Shown: positions 27,166-34,775 of the stretch, one piece after another
Layout of the letters: every line of letters begins with the position of its first letter
Position numbering within the stretch: the stretch's first letter is position 1
NCBI GenBank assembly: GCA_024235795.1
Contig: JACKLR010000002.1
Coordinates: 62,001 to 126,000 of the forward strand
DNA: 64,000 bases
Direction of reading: 5' to 3'
Origin: Burkholderiales bacterium
Lineage (GTDB): Bacteria > Pseudomonadota > Gammaproteobacteria > Burkholderiales > Nitrosomonadaceae
The notes under the pieces: generated by a model
Told to the model about the DNA's origin: nothing
Database searches by the model: none
What the model saw: only the letters and a program-made list of their open reading frames with translations
Position numbers and translations under genes: made by a program

Positions 27166-27680
27166 ATTTTATGATATGCGTTTTCGATACAATGGTTGGT
27201 GACAAGGGGTATCAACTCGGCGGCGTCGCGTACCTGGTAGACAAAGGCACGATGGTTTGCCATATTCTCATGGCTTGCATAAAAGCTACAATCTTTCGCT
27301 TCTTATCTTCAATTCCATGAATGTCAATCATTATTTTATGTTTTTATCAAGCACAATAATATAAATATTGCATTCTATTTTTAGAATTTTGGTTCATAAA
27401 TTTGATTTAATAGATTAAATTTATTCAATGAAGTACAGAAATAAAAAAGATCGAATTAGAAATTTTCAGTACTTATGATGAACAAACAAAATTTCGAGAA
27501 GCTGTTTGATCGTCAATCTGGCTAAGAAATCATCTGAAATTCACAAAATTTGAATCTGATTATTAACAGAATATGTTGGTTTTGGATTCTTTTTACTATG
27601 CACGAGAAAGGTACCCAAGGAAAAATGTCAGTTAAAGGGCGCTGAGAAAAACCCCCGATAATCAGATGGATTCGAAAAGA
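27166..27680. other. AT-rich region upstream of the Tc toxin genes
   Basis: About 500 bases, very AT-rich from 27330 on, with no credible gene. It probably carries the toxin promoter reading leftward. The stretch 27190-27300 has higher GC and may be a scrap of a lost gene. Confidence 0.4.
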
Positions 27681-28130
27681 TCAAAAACCTGCACAGATGA
27701 CCTGAGCGCCGCCCTGGCAAGCAAACCAAGTTGACCAAAGGGTCAATAGAGGGTCATTAGCGGGGTCAATTGGTTGCAGACCTGATTTTGTCCATTGTTC
27801 GCTATCCAACACGGTTGCTTTATAACGACCTTCCCACAAAGTACCGGTTCTGTTGTACTGATAATTAAAATATTGCACATAGTATCTTTCCAGCATTTGC
27901 ATCACTTTATCAATGCTACCTTTTAATTACAGTGTCATTAACAAATGCACAAGATTGGTCATTAGTACATAAGCATGCAAGTCACACTAATATTCTTGGC
28001 AAGCCTTACCCAGTTTCTCCAAATAAAACTTGCAATCTGCTTCACCCACAAAAATAATACTGCGGTTGTTGCCGCGCTGTATGACATGATAGGGTTGGCC
28101 GGGAACGTCATATCGTGGAAGTCTAGCCAT
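27681..28130 (-). pseudogene. Y1/RAYT-type transposase, truncated and frameshifted
   Basis: The start at 28128-28130 gives 'MARLPRYDVPGQPYHVIQRG' then 'NNRSIIFVGEADCKFYLEKL', a standard IS200-like/RAYT N-terminus. The next block 'LHAYVLMTN' with 'VHLLMT' follows only after a frame change near 27985. Then comes 'MMQMLERYYVQYFNYQYNRT' and 'GTLWEGRYKATVLDSEQW', with a stop in between. Homology ends at about 27800, after which 40 unrelated codons run to a stop at 27681. It is not functional. Confidence 0.8.
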
Positions 28131-28208
28131 GCTTTTATCGTTGTCATTTGCTGAGTCAGGATCAAGGATAGCGCAATTTGGCAATGCAATCGACCCTATT
28201 GTTTTCCT

Positions 28209-28368
28209 AAAAAATAAATATTCATGAAGCCATGAAGAGAAATTAACTTTCTTGCCATGTTGTGTTGAATCTTGTGCGGGTTGGTAAAAATAAAACGCAT
28301 TCGGAAATTCCAAACAGAATAATCTTGACATAGAGTGAAACAAATACTCTTTTTCTTGATTCGCGACC
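28209..28368 (-). repeat. Dispersed repeat, copy 3 (5' part of a RAYT-type gene)
   Basis: Matches 7739-7897 along its whole length and 8829-8907 over one end. The minus strand from an ATG at 28331 reads 'MSRLFCLEFPNAFYFYQPAQ', the same chimeric junction as copy 1. It lies just upstream of another broken transposase at 27681-28130 but belongs to a different subfamily start. Confidence 0.75.
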
Positions 28369-28396
28369 CGACTTGTGCAATCAAAATAGTTGCCAA

Positions 28397-28413
28397 AGTC
28401 CCATGATGGGACT
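28397..28413. promoter_or_regulatory. Palindromic operator candidate for higBA
   Basis: AGTCCCAT-G-ATGGGACT is a perfect 8-bp inverted repeat with a one-base centre, 12 bases upstream of the toxin start at 28426. Its place suits the HigA antitoxin repressing its own operon. Confidence 0.55.
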
Positions 28414-28425
28414 ATTATTTTATTA

Positions 28426-28728
28426 ATGAGAGTTATAGCACTGTCGACCTTGAAAGCGTTCTGGGAAAATGATCCATCCTTCACCGATACGATTCAACCC
28501 ACACTTGCCTGGTACAGACATGTATTAAAGGCTAACTGGAAATCACCCACAGAAGTTAAAGCAGATTTCAGAACTGCCAGTATTCTCAAAGATGGCAGAG
28601 TCGTTTTTAATATAGCAGGCAATAAATACAGGATTATTGTATGGATCAACTATGCTTATGGTGTCGTGTATATCCGTTTTATAGGCGCACACGCCCAGTA
28701 TGACCAAATTGATGCACAAACTATTTAA
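28426..28728 (+). CDS. higB: HigB-type mRNA interferase toxin
   Basis: 100 residues from the ATG at 28426; an earlier in-frame ATG at 28390 would run through the likely operator. RelE-fold HigB features: 'LKAFWENDPSF' near the N-terminus, 'WKSPTEVKADFRTASILKDG' and 'RVVFNIAGNKYRIIVWINYA', then 'GVVYIRFIGAHAQYDQID' at the end. HigB toxins bind ribosomes and cut mRNA. It lies 14 bases before higA, the toxin-first order usual for this family. Confidence 0.92.
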   Translation: MRVIALSTLKAFWENDPSFTDTIQPTLAWYRHVLKANWKSPTEVKADFRTASILKDGRVVFNIAGNKYRIIVWINYAYGVVYIRFIGAHAQYDQIDAQTI

Positions 28729-28742
28729 TACAAGTACTCATT

Positions 28743-29117
28743 ATGGAAATCAAACCGATCAAAACTGACTCGGACTACCGCTCAGCGTTAAAAGAAGTTG
28801 AATCATTGATGTCAGCCGAACCGAATACGCCGGAAGGTGAAAAACTGGATGTTCTGGTCACGCTGATCGAAGCTTATGAGCATAAACATTTTCCGCTTGA
28901 TCTTCCCGATCCCGTTGAAGCTATCAAATTTGAAATGGAACAAAAAGGCTTAACCGTCAAAGACCTTGAACCGATGATCGGAAAAAGCAACCGGGTTTAT
29001 GAAGTATTAAACCGTAAGCGATCACTGACGCTTACAATGATCCGTAAACTGCACCGGGAGTTGGGTATACCAGCTGAATCTCTGATAAAGCAATCGGTTG
29101 AAATTCATTCAGCATAA
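28743..29117 (+). CDS. higA: HigA-type antitoxin
   Basis: 124 residues. The N-terminal half ('DSDYRSALKEVESLMSAEP') is typical of long HigA proteins. The C-terminal half holds an XRE helix-turn-helix ('GLTVKDLEPMIGKSNRVYEV' and 'LNRKRSLTLTMIRKLHREL'). It neutralises HigB and probably represses the pair through the palindrome at 28397-28413. Confidence 0.92.
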   Translation: MEIKPIKTDSDYRSALKEVESLMSAEPNTPEGEKLDVLVTLIEAYEHKHFPLDLPDPVEAIKFEMEQKGLTVKDLEPMIGKSNRVYEVLNRKRSLTLTMIRKLHRELGIPAESLIKQSVEIHSA

Positions 29118-29159
29118 ACAGCCTATATTGAGTCTCACAGCATGCATGATTGCAAGACG

Positions 29160-29193
29160 CGACCCCATTGCGCGTTCGACCCCATTGCGCGTT
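29160..29193. repeat. Perfect 17-bp tandem duplication
   Basis: CGACCCCATTGCGCGTT occurs twice in direct succession (29160-29176 and 29177-29193), just after higA and before the convergent end of a membrane-protein gene. It parallels the doubled 17-mer at 8907-8940. Confidence 0.9.
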
Positions 29194-29217
29194 AAAAGTT
29201 GCTGGTAATCTATATAG

Positions 29218-29769
29218 CTATGTGTTACCCATTTTCATTTCGCGTTCGATAATAATCCCAATGCGTTCAATAAATTGTTTTAAGTGCCCCTTAAGCAAAA
29301 TATGTAACAAAGCAAAAGGTAGTGTTAACACAAACAGCGGAAATAACAGAGGGGAACGCAAGACTATAAGTAATATTACAGAAGATGTTGCTTCTATTAG
29401 TGTATCTTCAATCTTTTTGCGTAATTCAATATCTTGTATATTTGTAATAATATTGAATACAGAATTATTTGTCTTCAAATCTGTATGCTGACCGTTTTCT
29501 GAAAAATTAACTATTAACAAGCTAATAAGGTTAATCTTATGACAAAACCTTATTGATTTATTGAAGTGGTTCCTAATTGTACAATATGCTTCTGAATCAA
29601 ATTCAATCCTACCGTCAGCAGCATGCAAGAATAAGTTGTCACGCGCCTCAAAAAGCCTTTGCCTAGTCATATCTACAAGTATGGATTGCCATGGCCCATT
29701 AAAGAACCACATTAGCAAACCCATAGCTAAGAATAACTCCAAGATTTCTATAATAGATAAATTTGTCAT
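29218..29769 (-). CDS. Membrane protein of unknown function (second gene of a pair)
   Basis: 183 residues. There is a hydrophobic segment near the N-terminus (about 6-24) and a long hydrophobic region at about 128-162 ('VILLIVLRSPLLFPLFVLTL'), probably two helices. A cytosolic or periplasmic middle part lies between, and the end is basic ('IIIEREMKMGNT'). No catalytic motif was recognised. Its start overlaps the stop of the preceding gene by 4 bases, so the two are translationally coupled. Low GC marks it as accessory. Confidence 0.6.
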   Translation of the reverse strand: MTNLSIIEILELFLAMGLLMWFFNGPWQSILVDMTRQRLFEARDNLFLHAADGRIEFDSEAYCTIRNHFNKSIRFCHKINLISLLIVNFSENGQHTDLKTNNSVFNIITNIQDIELRKKIEDTLIEATSSVILLIVLRSPLLFPLFVLTLPFALLHILLKGHLKQFIERIGIIIEREMKMGNT

Positions 29770-30179
29770 ATTTTATTATCATTCGGGGTTGTGTCACCAG
29801 TTGTCATGAGTCCGCTACTGGTTCTATTAGGGTCTATTATTTTTTCTAGTTCTTTTATTCTGCCTTGTAATGAATTAGTTTTTTTCTTACGTAATTTGCG
29901 TTCCAGAATTGCCCAAATAAACATAAAAAAAGCAAAAACCCATGGCAGGCCATAATCACTTTCTTTTGCCGAAAAATACGAAACGAAAATATTCGTTAGA
30001 GTCGTTTTGCCCGCTAGAGATTCAATTGACAAATAAGCAAAATAACCTAAAGATATATATATGATAGCGGAAACCAAACGATTAACTAAATCGAATGCCT
30101 TTGTTACAATCAAAAAACGAATATCTATTAAATTTTCATTTCTATTACGAGTATTTTCTGATTCATTTTGTTGATCCAT
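29766..30179 (-). CDS. Membrane protein of unknown function (first gene of a pair)
   Basis: 137 residues: a polar N-terminus, two transmembrane helices (about 33-53 and 77-93, 'LPWVFAFFMFIWAILE'), then a lysine-rich stretch ('ERKLRKKKTNSLQGRIKELE') that could form a short coiled coil, and a polar tail. It has no family resemblance that I recognise. It overlaps the downstream membrane protein gene by 4 bases. The pair sits between HigBA and a frameshifted lipoprotein gene in an accessory zone. Confidence 0.6.
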   Translation of the reverse strand: MDQQNESENTRNRNENLIDIRFLIVTKAFDLVNRLVSAIIYISLGYFAYLSIESLAGKTTLTNIFVSYFSAKESDYGLPWVFAFFMFIWAILERKLRKKKTNSLQGRIKELEKIIDPNRTSSGLMTTGDTTPNDNKI

Positions 30180-30642
30180 TTCATTCTTGATTTGCGCACT
30201 TTTATAAAAGTGATTCGAACAACCAGGAATCCATCTTTAATTTGCATGATAAAGACTTTTTATATCATACAAAATTTATTGTGTAGTATTGATTGTGATT
30301 TATTTCACAAGATAGATAAATGTAAAACAAAAATCAAACCAAGTAAATTATATTCGACAATAATTTTTTCAAAAGATCAAAAAACAACGAAAAAAAATTC
30401 TTTCTTAAAAAATAATTTCAAACTGAGACACTACCCGCAATCAGGCTAGTTTGTCCAACTTGTGCTGACGGGATACAATAAAGAACTTCAAAAACGACTA
30501 GAGAAAAATTTCAATAACTAATTCTACTTTGTAGTTAGATTAACGTGCCACCATTAAAGCGGAAACCAAGAGCTCGAATCAGCACGCTTTAGTTAATGTT
30601 AGATTAAAACTTTGAAATAAAAACTTTTAAATAGCAAATGGA
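30180..30642. other. AT-rich intergenic region
   Basis: Very AT-rich, with A-tracts at 30385-30415, between divergent genes. It probably holds promoters for the membrane pair (leftward) and the lipoprotein (rightward). No supported gene. Confidence 0.4.
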
Positions 30643-31556
30643 ATGATAGTCATTATGTATACGCTATGGAAAAAATTTGTTTGTGTTTTATTCGTTACCA
30701 TTCTTTTGTCTGGATGTGCATCGGTTCATCGTCCTGCAAGTATCTTTACTAATTTAGATGTTGATCGTGTATACGAAAATGGATGTCCAGACTGTAGCCC
30801 ATTTAATATAGCTGTACAGATTCAACGCCGTTTGTTTGAAGAAAGAACACCGCAAATTAATCCATATAAATTTAAGATTGGTGAAAAAATTCTTTATGAG
30901 ATGGCAGCAGGTACAACTACAGAAATTTCTGCCTGCACTCGAAAAAAACAGAATGGAGTAATTACTGGTGATTTGGGTTCAAGAGAAATAGCTCGAAATG
31001 AATTAATAGGAACGGCATTTAAATTAGCGAATTCTTCAATATCAAAACATTTGGCTGGCATTAAGTCAACAGAAGTTAATTTTAATTTGATTTTGGGTGC
31101 GGCACAGCCGGTTTAACTGGCGGTGCTTCTGTAGCGGGTGAGGCTGGAGCAAGATCCCTTTCTGCAGCAGCAACGGGTACCAATGCTGTGCGTGGTATTT
31201 TTAATGAAACTACTTTTAGAAATGCGCTCTCTGAAACACTTATAGGAGCAATTGTTACTCACCAAATTGCAAGAGGTAAAGAAATATCTGATCGATTAAT
31301 AAGTAAATGTATTTCTACTTATCCTGTTAGTTGGGCATTAGCAGATATTCAAAATTATCTCAATGAAGGCTCTTTCTATCACGGCCTCGCACTAATTCGT
31401 GAGGCGGCAGAAATGGCAAATGCGAAAAGAAGAGGAAAAGACATTTTATTAGAAGATCCGCTTGCACAGATAATGTATAAGAATTTAGTATTAGAACAGG
31501 AAATTAAGGAAAAAAATTTAGAAGTAGAAAAAGAAGCTATTGGAGTATCTCAATAA
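30643..31556 (+). pseudogene. Lipoprotein gene split by a single-base frameshift
   Basis: The first frame (30643-31116; likely start ATG 30655, 'MYTLWKKFVCVLF') has a lipobox 'LLSGCAS' and a Cys-rich motif 'NGCPDCSPFN'. It ends early with 'LILGAAQPV'. In the next frame the sequence continues directly as 'GTAGLTGGASVAGEAGARSL' and on to 'IFNETTFRNALSETLIGAIV', with a charged helical C-terminus, stopping at 31556. Restoring one G at about 31098-31102 joins them as '...LILGGGTAGLTGG...'. The function is unknown. This could be a recent mutation, phase variation or a base-calling error. A 6-bp stem TCCTTG-TTA-CAAGGA follows at 31568-31582. Confidence 0.75.
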
Positions 31557-32084
31557 GGAACAGGAGATCCTTGTTACAAGGAACGGAATTTGTTTGATAC
31601 TCCATTTTAAGTGTGTATGTCGTCAATCAATGAAATGCATTTATGCTCACTGGGAAGTGTCAGGTCTATAATCAAGAATTGATATTCTTGCGAACAAGAC
31701 GTGAAAGGGGTTCGATCTAGCACAGGCCGGTACCCGGCCCGGCCCAATATAACATTTTTGCCCCTTTTCAGGCTATAAAACTTTCTCCTCGAGTGACTAT
31801 CTCCGACAGTTATTCGACGCTTGTACATCTGATTGATAAAACAAAAAAGCACTCCCTTGAAAGCGTGCCCGGTTTTGTACCAAAATGTTCACCGCAAGGT
31901 GAAAAACAAGCCGATTTCTTTTTGATGTCGCCAGTATTCGCCGCCAATTTCACTATCAAACGATGCTCTTCAGACTGAAAACCGGTGAACAGGCGGCTGC
32001 AAGGCAATACAGCGAATACCGAATGGATTGCAGTGATACCGGGCGTTCACCGGATGACATCTCATTTTATTGTTATAAATCGTA
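31557..32084. other. Intergenic region with GC-rich palindrome
   Basis: No recognised gene. A short stem-loop lies at 31568-31582, and a GC-rich inverted repeat GGCCGG-TAC-CCGGCC around 31723-31737, continued by another CGGCCC, could be a REP-like unit or transcription stop. The remainder is unremarkable. Confidence 0.4.
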
Positions 32085-32732
32085 TTATTTGTTTTCCATG
32101 GTATTGATGAATGCATTGGCTTCATTGATCGATTTTTCCATGGAAGCTATCAATGCGGAGACATCCGATTCAATGTTGCCGAGCTCGCTTTTTAGCGAAG
32201 CGATTGCCTGGGCATTCAGGTTGTGTTTGAGGAACATGACCTGGTCTCTGAAAACGCTGAGTATCGGTTCGATTTTGGCTTCGGCGTTTTTCATGGAAGT
32301 GATTAACTGGCGGTAATGTGTTTTGGTCGTGCCCAGTTTATTCTGGCTGCTGCGTTTCAGATTGGCGTTGCTGTACTGGGCGATTTCCTGTTCCCATTCT
32401 TCAAATAGCGCCTGAGAGACATCTTCGATGTCTTCAATACGGCCTCTGACTTCTTCGGCCTTGCTGACACTGGCTTCGTATTCATCATTCAACTTGGTAT
32501 AAATCGCTTCCAGGTCTCCGCCATGGAAATTGGTTGCGGCGGTGAATTGCTCCAGGGCCGACTTGAATTGTTCTTTGGTTTCTTCCTGTGTGTCACGTGC
32601 TTTTTCCACGCGATAGACCATGACATCTCTTTTGGGTATGCCGATTTTTTCCAGGCTTTCGTAATACATGGTCGAACAGCCGCCAAGCAGCAGAAAAAGC
32701 GCCAGTGCTGGTAAAAAAGTTTTTGGATTCAT
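32085..32732 (-). CDS. DUF2959-family lipoprotein
   Basis: 215 residues from the ATG at 32730-32732, preceded by GGAGGAACC; an upstream in-frame ATG is less likely. The N-terminus is a lipoprotein signal 'ALALFLLLGGCST' with the lipidated Cys. The rest is almost wholly helical and coiled-coil-like ('SVSKAEEVRGRIEDIEDVSQ', 'SLKSELGNIESDVSALIASM'), matching the DUF2959 family of unknown function. It is the last gene of the minus-strand lipid block, 45 bases after the nucleotidyltransferase-like gene, and is probably anchored facing the periplasm. Confidence 0.8.
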   Translation of the reverse strand: MNPKTFLPALALFLLLGGCSTMYYESLEKIGIPKRDVMVYRVEKARDTQEETKEQFKSALEQFTAATNFHGGDLEAIYTKLNDEYEASVSKAEEVRGRIEDIEDVSQALFEEWEQEIAQYSNANLKRSSQNKLGTTKTHYRQLITSMKNAEAKIEPILSVFRDQVMFLKHNLNAQAIASLKSELGNIESDVSALIASMEKSINEANAFINTMENK

Positions 32733-32777
32733 GGTTCCTCCGTCACATGTTTGAATGGTTGGATTAGGGGGGTGCAT

Positions 32778-33752
32778 TTAACGTATGGCGCCGCGGCGTA
32801 GCAGTTGCCACATGACTTTAAAACCCCAGAGGATCGGATGGCGGCGTAACCAGGGCGTAATCTCGAGCCGGACGCCGGTATGCCGTTCAATTTTCCAGGC
32901 GGCATAATCCAGACAGTCTCTGAAAGTCAACGTGGCTTTTGACAGGCGCAGTACTGACAGAACACGGCCCTGCCAGCGGCGCAGGCGCCAGCGCCTTAAC
33001 GCGCGCCGGCTGGTTTCGACGGTATTCTGGCATAGATAGGTGTTGCTGTCAGGTTGATCGATAAAAATTCCGTCAAGCGCCGGGCAGGCCGCTTTCGTCA
33101 GCCGGGTAAAATCATTGAGATTCATTGTGGCCAGATGGCGGGCGCGGGTTTCGTCTTCGGGCCGTACTTCGGCGGCGTAGCTGAGCATCAGGCACCGGGT
33201 CCAGATACTTTCAACAGTGTATGGATTACTTTCCAACGCCTTGCCGGCTTGTGTCAGAAATGTGATGACCGAGTGCGCCAATGCGCTGTATATCCGGTGC
33301 CGGGTGATGTCATCGCGAACGTAAAGCAGCCGTGACGGTTGTGCAAAGCGCGCCCAGATATAGGAATGAAACCAGTACTGCGCGCCTTTTTCAAAATCCG
33401 ATGTGGAAATAACCGCGTATTTGGCGCGCAGTGTCCTGTTTTGATGGGACACTTCGAGATAAAACACATTCGGCGCCAGCCATGCATTCAGAAGACTTAA
33501 ATAGCGCTGCGTGTAAGCATTCTTGTAATCGTCCACCAGCACATAAAGATCGGCAATGCCTTCATCAAGCTCGCCGGTGCGCAGGCATGATCCATAAAGA
33601 ATAACGGCATCCGCTGATGCGCCGAATCGTTCCAGCAAGGCGTTCACAAAAGCCGGGTAATCCGGTGAAACGCTGCGCGTGCTTTGTTCGGCGACTGCTG
33701 CTATCAGTTCTTCGGGAGGTGTTTTGGCTAATGATGGTGCTGAATTTGACAT
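32778..33752 (-). CDS. Nucleotidyltransferase-fold protein resembling Tam41-type CDP-DAG synthase
   Basis: 324 residues. 'VILYGSCLRTG' (50-60) and 'IADLYVLVDDY' (66-76) give the GS...D-x-x-x-x-D pattern of nucleotidyltransferases. The following 'TLRAKYAVISTSDFEKGAQY' (107-126) and 'YIWARFAQPSRLLYVRDD' recall Tam41, the mitochondrial enzyme that makes CDP-diacylglycerol from CTP and phosphatidic acid (its 'IKYGVVS...' and 'AGRLxKP' blocks). The C-terminus has a hydrophobic, basic end ('WGFKVMWQLLRRGAIR') suited to membrane contact. It lies 11 bases downstream of a diacylglycerol kinase gene, which would supply phosphatidic acid. The assignment rests on motif memory and context and is not certain. 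Confidence 0.6.
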   Translation of the reverse strand: MSNSAPSLAKTPPEELIAAVAEQSTRSVSPDYPAFVNALLERFGASADAVILYGSCLRTGELDEGIADLYVLVDDYKNAYTQRYLSLLNAWLAPNVFYLEVSHQNRTLRAKYAVISTSDFEKGAQYWFHSYIWARFAQPSRLLYVRDDITRHRIYSALAHSVITFLTQAGKALESNPYTVESIWTRCLMLSYAAEVRPEDETRARHLATMNLNDFTRLTKAACPALDGIFIDQPDSNTYLCQNTVETSRRALRRWRLRRWQGRVLSVLRLSKATLTFRDCLDYAAWKIERHTGVRLEITPWLRRHPILWGFKVMWQLLRRGAIR

Positions 33753-33763
33753 GACAGGGGTTA

Positions 33764-34756
33764 TTAAAGAACAAGAAATGTAACAGGTTGTGTTGCGCTG
33801 ATGCGTAAAGGTTCGTCGGGATCGGTCGACCGGTATAATTCACCGTCGACAATATACTCGTCATTTAAATAAATGGTGAGTGTAGTTGCGTTATGGCTAT
33901 GATAGCCGTCCTGTGTTTTAAGTAAATGGCCTTTCCCGGTTAGCAATGGCCACACGGATCGCCACAATTTTTTGCGGTGTTGATCGACCCATGTGACATG
34001 AAGTGGCGCTGTTTCCCGGCCCCAGTAAGGACGGATGTTTAACAACAGGCAGTCGAGCGCGCTGATCAATGCGAAAAGATAGGTGCCGTGAAATTTCTTG
34101 CCATCTTCTTTGATCATCGACATGTTGACGGGCGCCCATTCAGTCTGGTTGCGGCCAAGAATCATGCCGAACAGTGAACGCAGCATGATCAGAAATGTAA
34201 AAATACCCCCCGTTATGCCAATCTGTTTGACACTGCTGCGCGAAAATTTTACCCCACGTGCGACCAGGCCCACTGCGAAAAACATGCCATAAATAGTGTT
34301 TTGTCCGTTTTGTTCGATGCATAACACCGGCCGCTGGACCAGTTCGGGTGTGTCGGCCTGTTGCAGGTAGTCGGCCAGGCGATGCAGAATCTTTTCCGGT
34401 TTACCCTGCATGCCCAGATCGAGCGACGTCATGTTTGTGGTGCCGCCCGGTATGATCATGAGAATGGGCCATTGTGCAACCGGCAATAATGCGAAAAGAT
34501 GACTCAGTATGGCATGCGATGTGCCATCGCCTGCAATAATAACCAGCAGATCGACATCAGCCTGTATCAGGTTGTCTGTTGCAGAGATAAATCCCGCTCC
34601 ATCCGATGCTTCACAACGTATGCCGCCCGGGATCTGATCGAGTGCTTGCCGGATTGCTTTTTCGCGCTTGCGAACCTGTCCGCTCAATGGATTTATTAAC
34701 AATCCTATTTTGCCTGAGCGGGTTTTTAGGCGTTCAATTTTTGATTCGATCGTCAT
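33764..34756 (-). CDS. Diacylglycerol kinase catalytic-domain lipid kinase
   Basis: 330 residues of the DAGK/YegS/sphingosine-kinase fold: 'LLINPLSG' (19-26), nucleotide-binding 'IIAGDGTSHAIL' (73-84, GDGT) and 'IPGGTTNMTSLDLG' (102-115). It uses ATP to phosphorylate a lipid hydroxyl, in most homologues diacylglycerol to phosphatidic acid. There is no transmembrane helix of the DgkA type. It is 19 bases after the CDP-alcohol phosphatidyltransferase gene and 11 before the Tam41-like gene, so all three are cotranscribed. The true substrate could be another neutral lipid. Confidence 0.85.
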   Translation of the reverse strand: MTIESKIERLKTRSGKIGLLINPLSGQVRKREKAIRQALDQIPGGIRCEASDGAGFISATDNLIQADVDLLVIIAGDGTSHAILSHLFALLPVAQWPILMIIPGGTTNMTSLDLGMQGKPEKILHRLADYLQQADTPELVQRPVLCIEQNGQNTIYGMFFAVGLVARGVKFSRSSVKQIGITGGIFTFLIMLRSLFGMILGRNQTEWAPVNMSMIKEDGKKFHGTYLFALISALDCLLLNIRPYWGRETAPLHVTWVDQHRKKLWRSVWPLLTGKGHLLKTQDGYHSHNATTLTIYLNDEYIVDGELYRSTDPDEPLRISATQPVTFLVL

Positions 34757-34775
34757 GGTGAAGCGCCGTGGCTAA

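Noticed and set aside
30168..30449. A 93-codon plus-strand frame
   Set aside because: It is made of Lys/Ile/Phe-rich sequence expected from AT-rich non-coding DNA and overlaps the start of a better-supported gene on the other strand.
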